NCBI GenBank assembly: GCA_021372295.1
Contig: JAJFUS010000010.1
Coordinates: 1-61,677, forward strand
Source of the DNA: a bacterium
GTDB taxonomy: Bacteria > Armatimonadota > UBA5829
Direction of reading: 5' to 3'
DNA length: 61,677 bases
Part shown: piece by piece, positions 57,281 to 61,677 of the stretch
How the letters are laid out: every line of letters starts with the position of its first letter
Position numbering within the stretch: position 1 is the stretch's first letter
Translations under genes and position numbers: made by a program
Notes under the pieces: model-generated
What the model was told of the DNA's origin: nothing
Database searches by the model: none
The model's input: only the letters and a program-made list of their open reading frames with translations

Positions 57281-57865
57281 TTATTCTTCAACCTTTATCA
57301 CTTGGGTGTCGCTGATCTTTCTGTAAGTATGTCCGATGCTGTCGGTGAACGTGTCGCTTTCAGAAAAGTCCATCACGTCTCCGTACGCGCTCATCCAGCC
57401 GATGATCTTCGCCGGAACCCCTCCGACTATCGCGTAGCTGGGCACGTCTTTGGTGACGACCGCCCCCGCCGCGACAAACGCGCACTCGTGCAGTGTGATG
57501 CCGCAGCGGATAGTCGCGTTTGCCCCGATGCTAGCGCCGCGCTTCACGAGGGTCTTGTGGTAATGCTCGCTGGATGCGCGAGGATATTCCGACCTCGGGG
57601 TAATCACATTCGTGAAGACCATGCTCGGCCCGCAAAATACGAAGTCTTCCAATATTACGCCCTCGTACAGCGACACATTGTTCTGAATCTTGCAGCGGTT
57701 GCCGACCTTGACACTGGGTGACACGCATACGTTTTGCCCGAGGATGCAGTTTTCGCCGATCTCCGAGCCGGACATGACGTGGCTGAAGTGCCAGATCTTA
57801 GTGCCTTTGCCGATCTTCGCGCCGTCGTCGACGTACGCGGATTCGTGCACGAAATAATCGCTCAT
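57281..57865 (-). CDS. Hexapeptide N-acetyltransferase (WbpD/WlbB-like)
   Basis: 194 residues from ATG 57865, overlapping the upstream stop by 4 nt with GGAAAGG 8 nt before. Left-handed beta-helix hexads throughout ([30 protein letters not shown], read in short units); catalytic-region [10 protein letters not shown] and end [11 protein letters not shown]. It would acetylate the 3-amino group to UDP-GlcNAc(3NAc)A. 16 nt before the aminotransferase start. Confidence 0.88.
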   Translation of the reverse strand: MSDYFVHESAYVDDGAKIGKGTKIWHFSHVMSGSEIGENCILGQNVCVSPSVKVGNRCKIQNNVSLYEGVILEDFVFCGPSMVFTNVITPRSEYPRASSEHYHKTLVKRGASIGANATIRCGITLHECAFVAAGAVVTKDVPSYAIVGGVPAKIIGWMSAYGDVMDFSESDTFTDSIGHTYRKISDTQVIKVEE

Positions 57866-58800
57866 GAGTTGAACCTTTCCGATGCGGTCTGCAAAACTTT
57901 TATCACCTCGACCCCGCTCTCTCCGCCGGACATCGGGGTTTTGCGCTGGGCGCAGCACTCCAGAAAATGAGTCAGTTCGAGCGTAAGCGGCTGGCCGCTT
58001 CCCTCGTAGACGACCTCCGAGCCGTTATCGACATTCTTGAGGTCTGAACCGATGGTCTTGCGGTGAAGCGTTACGTTTTGCTCCAGCTCATTATACACCA
58101 GCATGCCTTCCGAGCCAATAACCATCATCCCGCGATCCTTTACAGGCCACAGCCAGGAACAGTGCAGATAATTCTTGACGCCTCCGGGGAATGTCATTTC
58201 GACATGCACGTCATCCTCTATAGTCGGCTGAAGCACGCGCTGCCCCTGAATCTCGATCGATTCCGGCTTTTTACCGATCAGAAAAAGCGCCACCGCGACA
58301 TCATGCACTCCCAGGCTCCAGAGGACATTTTCCACGTCGCGCGCCCGGCCAAGGTCGAGCCGGCGCTGGTGGATCGACTTGAGTTCGCCGATCATCCCCG
58401 ACGATATCGCTTCCTTTATCCACTGCACTGCCGGTTGATACAACAGCAGATGACCCACCATGAGAATGCGCTCCCGCTCTCGCGCGATCCGAACCAAATC
58501 CTGGGCGTCGTCCACCGACAGAGTCATCGGCTTCTCGACGAACACGTCCTTGCCACGCTCCAGAGCTTTTTTCGCGATCTCATAGTGCCACGGCGCGGGC
58601 ACGGCGATGCATACCGCCGGAACGTCGCTCTCCATTACCGGGTCGATAGTATCATGTATAGTCAGACCGGGATATGTTTGCGCGAGGCCGCTTCGCAGAC
58701 CGGCGTCCAACTCGGCCACACAGTCCAGCGAATCCATTGAATTAAGCGTGCGGACAATATTCTTGCCCCACATCCCAGCCCCTATAACGGCGGCTTTCAT
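57862..58800 (-). CDS. Gfo/Idh/MocA oxidoreductase (WbpB/WlbA-like)
   Basis: 312 residues. Rossmann start [20 protein letters not shown], catalytic [11 protein letters not shown] with Lys near 94, and [14 protein letters not shown] with the His-Asp pair. By context it oxidises C3 of UDP-GlcNAcA. Its ATG overlaps the dehydrogenase stop (ATGA). Confidence 0.88.
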   Translation of the reverse strand: MKAAVIGAGMWGKNIVRTLNSMDSLDCVAELDAGLRSGLAQTYPGLTIHDTIDPVMESDVPAVCIAVPAPWHYEIAKKALERGKDVFVEKPMTLSVDDAQDLVRIARERERILMVGHLLLYQPAVQWIKEAISSGMIGELKSIHQRRLDLGRARDVENVLWSLGVHDVAVALFLIGKKPESIEIQGQRVLQPTIEDDVHVEMTFPGGVKNYLHCSWLWPVKDRGMMVIGSEGMLVYNELEQNVTLHRKTIGSDLKNVDNGSEVVYEGSGQPLTLELTHFLECCAQRKTPMSGGESGVEVIKVLQTASERFNS

Positions 58801-60113
58801 AGCAGTGTTATCCTTTCTTTGTTATCGCTTATATTGCGGGTGGCATTGCGCGTATCCAGAATGTGCTTCGAGTTTTCTGCAATGAACCCGTAGTCGATTT
58901 GTGAATGGTCAGTCAGTATCAGAACCATATCCTGCCCGGCGAGTAGTTTTTCCGTCAGAGGCTCGCTTTTCATCTCGATGCCCTTGTGCTTGAACTGAGT
59001 CACGTAAGGGTCGTGATATGTGACACTCGCGCCGTCGGCAATCAGCATTTCCAGGATTTCCAGCGCCGGCGATTCACGATAATCGCACAGATCTTTTTTG
59101 TACGCTATACCAAGCACCAATATCTTTGATTTCGACGGCGCCACACCCAGATCGTTAAGCACACGCCAAGTCTTATCGCGGACGAACTCGGGCATGCGGC
59201 GGTTGATTTCACCGGCAAGCGCGATGAAGCGCGTGTTGAAGTTGAGCTCTTTGGCCTTCCACTCCAGGTAATGCGGGTCGAGCGGTATACAGTGTCCGCC
59301 GACGCCAGGCCCAGGGTAAAACGGCATAATCCCGAACGGCTTTGTGAACGCGGCGTCCAGCACTTCCCACACGTTAAGACCCATCCGATCACAGAGCAGG
59401 GCGAGTTCATTGACAAGCGCGATATTCACCGCTCGAAAGGTGTTTTCATATACTTTGACCAATTCGGCGGCCTTTGCGCTGGATACTGGAACCACATGCT
59501 CGATAGTCGAAGAGTAAAACTCTACGGCCACCTCCAGCGAATCAGGCCCGACCCCGCCGACGACTTTGTTAGTGTTCTTCGTGGTATAACGTCTATTTCC
59601 CGGATCGACGCGCTCGGGCGAATGAGCCAGGAAGAAGTCCTTGTCGGCCTTAAGCCCGCCGCTCTCAAGGATGGGCTGCATGATTTCCTCGGTCGTGCCG
59701 GGGTAAGTAGTCGATTCCAGGCTTATGAGCTGACCCGGGCGAACATGATCGGCAAAAAGCGCGGTCACATTCTCGACGTATTGAAGGTCCGGGGTCAAGT
59801 TCTTGGTAAGCGGCGTAGGGACGGCTATCACCAGCACGTCGAGATCGCCTGCCTCCTCGAAACTGCCGACGGCGGAGATCAGCCCGCTGTCTACGAGTTC
59901 CTTGAGCTCCTCGTCTTTGACATCCGAGATAAAATTCTCGCCCCTATTGACCATATCCACGCGCTTAGGATTGCGGTCGACGCCGACCACCTGGAACCCC
60001 ATCTTCGCCTTTTCCACCACGAACGGCAGACCGACATATCCCAACCCGGCAACGCCTACAACTGCGCTTCTGTTTCGTATTTTCTCAAGTAGAGCCTGTT
60101 TAATATCAGCCAT
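58797..60113 (-). CDS. UDP-N-acetylglucosamine 6-dehydrogenase (WbpA/WbpO-like)
   Basis: 438 residues from ATG 60113 (AAAGG at 8 nt; the GTG one codon earlier is less well placed). NAD motif VGVAGLGYVGLPFVVEKAK near 18-36. Catalytic Cys is in the GPGVGGHCIPLDP motif near 254-266, flanked by TKPFGIMPFYPG. C-terminal LVLGIAYKKDLCDYRESPALE. Two-step oxidation of UDP-GlcNAc to UDP-GlcNAcA; first committed step of the set. Confidence 0.92.
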   Translation of the reverse strand: MADIKQALLEKIRNRSAVVGVAGLGYVGLPFVVEKAKMGFQVVGVDRNPKRVDMVNRGENFISDVKDEELKELVDSGLISAVGSFEEAGDLDVLVIAVPTPLTKNLTPDLQYVENVTALFADHVRPGQLISLESTTYPGTTEEIMQPILESGGLKADKDFFLAHSPERVDPGNRRYTTKNTNKVVGGVGPDSLEVAVEFYSSTIEHVVPVSSAKAAELVKVYENTFRAVNIALVNELALLCDRMGLNVWEVLDAAFTKPFGIMPFYPGPGVGGHCIPLDPHYLEWKAKELNFNTRFIALAGEINRRMPEFVRDKTWRVLNDLGVAPSKSKILVLGIAYKKDLCDYRESPALEILEMLIADGASVTYHDPYVTQFKHKGIEMKSEPLTEKLLAGQDMVLILTDHSQIDYGFIAENSKHILDTRNATRNISDNKERITLL

Positions 60114-60155
60114 CACACTGGCCTTTCTGTAAGCGTTAAGTTCTGCGGGAATTAT

Positions 60156-60355
60156 CTGAGGGTTTCACCCTCAGACTCCCGACCAAGGGCCTCCGCCCTT
60201 GGAACCCGCTGGGGCCACGGGCCCCAGACCCCTAGTGCAGATTTATATGCTCCCATATGGGAGCATATAAATCTGAGTCAGAAGGTCCAGGAAACCGGGT
60301 TTCCTGGTGGAGTCCAGAGGCAAAGCCTTTGGCAGGGTTTGGGGCAGAGCCCCAA
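60156..60355 (+). repeat. Multi-hairpin intergenic element, copy 2
   Basis: Stems: CTGAGGGT-TTC-ACCCTCAG; CAAGGGC/GCCCTTG; GGGGCC/GGCCCC; centre palindrome 60238-60275 (arms starting CAGATTTATATGCTCCC, 17+4+17 nt). CCAGGAAACC/GGTTTCCTGG, CCAGAGGC/GCCTTTGG and TTGGGGC/GCCCCAA follow. Outside the centre it is nearly identical to copy 1. Lies between the epimerase stop (60361) and the dehydrogenase start. Confidence 0.88.
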
Positions 60356-60360
60356 GAAAA

Positions 60361-61446
60361 TCACGTAAGATTACTTGATAACACTCGGGCTATTTTTTCG
60401 GACGCATCACCGGCGCCATAAGGATTTTCATCGCGCCCTACGACTCCGATCATCGAACGCACTTCCTTAGCGATTGCCTCAGCGGACGTCGGCGGACAGA
60501 GTCGATTCCAGCCCATATTCACCAGTTCGACCCACTCGGTCTCATCTCGAAGCGTCACGCACGGCACTTTCTGGAAGAACGCTTCTTTTTGGACTCCGCC
60601 GGAATCTGTTGCGATGAGCGCCGCGTTCTTTTCGAGCTTAACCATATCCAGATAACCCACCGGTTCGATCAGCTTGAGCGATTCCCGCGCCGATTCCAGC
60701 AGACCGCTGCGTTCAAGCGCACCGTGAGTCCTCGGATGCAGGGGCAGAACCACCGGAATTTCCTCGGCGACCAGTTTCAAGCCCTCAATTATGGCTCGAA
60801 TTCGACCCAAATCGTCCGTATTCTCCGCGCGATGAACCGTTGACAGCACGAAACCGTCTGTTTTCAGCCCCAAAATGTCGAGTATTTTGCTCTCTTTTTC
60901 GGCTTTTTCGCCGTGAATGAGCGCCGCGTCGTACATCACGTCACCGACCATGTGCACTCGCTCGGCAGGTATATTTTCGTGCCAGAGGTTGGTCATTGCC
61001 TCGGTGGTCGGCGCAAAGAGCATATCCGACACTGAGTCCGCCACAATCCGATTGATCTCTTCCGGCATTTGCCTGTTGAACGAGCGCAGCCCGGCCTCAA
61101 CGTGCGCGACCGGCACGTGAAGCTTCACTGCGGCAAGCGCTCCGGCGAGAGTCGAGTTGGTGTCGCCGTAAATCAGAACCCAATCCGGCTCGTGAAGTAT
61201 TATAGCACGCTCGATTCCAATGAGCATCCCGGCGGTCATCTCGCCATGAGAACCCGAACCGATTTCGAGGTTGCTCTCCGGTGCTTGTATTTCCAGTTCG
61301 TCGAAAAACACTTGAGACATGCTGTGGTCGTAATGCTGGCCAGTGTGCAGAAGGATTTCATTATGCCCGGCGGACTTGAGAGCGCGACTGACGGGGCTGA
61401 CCTTGATGAACTGCGGTCTGGCCCCGACTACGGTTAATATTTTCAT
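60361..61446 (-). CDS. wecB: UDP-N-acetylglucosamine 2-epimerase, non-hydrolysing (WecB/WbpI-like)
   Basis: 361 residues. VVGARPQFIKVSPVSRAL near 6-23, TGQHYDHSMSQVFFDEL, HVEAGLRSFNRQMPEEINR, LPLHPRTHG and TDSGGVQKEAFF. Converts a gluco to a manno configuration at C2. With the four neighbours it may act on UDP-GlcNAc(3NAc)A (WbpI role) rather than UDP-GlcNAc (WecB role); sequence alone does not decide. Start ATG lacks a good SD. Confidence 0.9.
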   Translation of the reverse strand: MKILTVVGARPQFIKVSPVSRALKSAGHNEILLHTGQHYDHSMSQVFFDELEIQAPESNLEIGSGSHGEMTAGMLIGIERAIILHEPDWVLIYGDTNSTLAGALAAVKLHVPVAHVEAGLRSFNRQMPEEINRIVADSVSDMLFAPTTEAMTNLWHENIPAERVHMVGDVMYDAALIHGEKAEKESKILDILGLKTDGFVLSTVHRAENTDDLGRIRAIIEGLKLVAEEIPVVLPLHPRTHGALERSGLLESARESLKLIEPVGYLDMVKLEKNAALIATDSGGVQKEAFFQKVPCVTLRDETEWVELVNMGWNRLCPPTSAEAIAKEVRSMIGVVGRDENPYGAGDASEKIARVLSSNLT

Positions 61447-61538
61447 ATTGTTGAGTTAACGCTTGACTGCGCGTAATCCTTCACGCATTGGATGCAGGCT
61501 GTGGATTTTCTAGATGAGGCGGCATCTTACGGCAACAG

Positions 61539-61567
61539 AATGCCCCGTCGCGATGCGCCGGGGCATT
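61539..61567 (+). terminator. Hairpin near the right edge
   Basis: AATGCCCC / GGGGCATT, 8-bp stem with a 13-nt loop, followed by ATATTTT on the + strand. No gene is visible in 61447-61677, so it may serve a + strand RNA, or a gene beyond the edge. Confidence 0.45.
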
Positions 61568-61677
61568 ATATTTTGGGAATATTTGGGGGACGAGCTTACG
61601 CTCCCCGCACTTTCCTACCCGCTGCGATCTGCGCCTGGCCTATGCCGACGTATGACCTATTGTAATGGAAGAACCCG

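Noticed and set aside
61447..61677. Possible RNA gene or CDS at the right edge
   Set aside because: Only one hairpin is visible; no open frame or tRNA fold can be supported before the window ends.

Overview
Source and organism. The window reads as a chromosomal segment of an anaerobic, probably diderm bacterium with mid-range GC, many very large secreted mosaic proteins, frequent TTG/GTG starts and decayed insertion elements. Armatimonadota or a neighbouring phylum is my best guess, from overall protein style only; there is no rRNA here to confirm it. Anaerobiosis is inferred from an orange-protein (ORP) type gene set, known mainly from strict anaerobes.

Layout. 1-8.8 kb: start of a secreted beta-helix protein (cut by the window edge), a decayed DDE transposase, a 1,936-residue secreted subtilase mosaic, and a second transposase remnant that has cut an RND efflux gene in half. 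10.4-17.7 kb: a minus-strand metal/sulfur cluster with a PadR regulator, half-size TSUP permease, split permease pair, Mrp-ORP fusion, two MinD-type ATPases with ferredoxin inserts, a zinc-ribbon peptide, an ORP/NifX protein, a NifU-like scaffold and a methyltransferase-thioesterase fusion. Three copies of one 19-bp dyad site mark its transcription units. 17.7-24.4 kb: rhodanese and serine-recombinase debris, a repetitive secreted protein, then a DUF2924 plus serine recombinase module beside tRNA-Glu. 24.5-30.8 kb: dprA, a PQQ propeller protein, a small secreted protein, a stand-alone AICAR transformylase and a DUF2993 lipoprotein. 30.5-36.3 kb: a two-component system with YHS protein, a Gly/Pro-rich secreted protein, and a partner-switching module (STAS-kinase fusion plus PAS-SpoIIE phosphatase). 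36.3-44 kb: a third transposase end that cut a small gene, a beta-helix/glycosidase mosaic, a fourth transposase remnant and a GH2 beta-mannosidase. 44-53 kb: a CPA2 antiporter, three tRNAs, and tig-clpP-clpX-lon. 53-61.4 kb: argC-argJ and a complete five-enzyme set (I-A-B-D-E order) for UDP-2,3-diacetamido-2,3-dideoxymannuronate.

Most notable. (1) Three copies, near 30.3, 56.0 and 60.2 kb, of a roughly 200-bp intergenic element made of consecutive hairpins. Its central 38-nt palindrome has the same 17+4+17 geometry in every copy but mostly different sequence, and other stems show compensatory changes. One copy carries an extra palindrome, also with 17-bp arms. (2) The ORP-like cluster with shared operators, split permeases and a methyltransferase-thioesterase fusion, a composition I do not recognise as described. 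(3) Four relics of one transposase family, two of which visibly broke genes.
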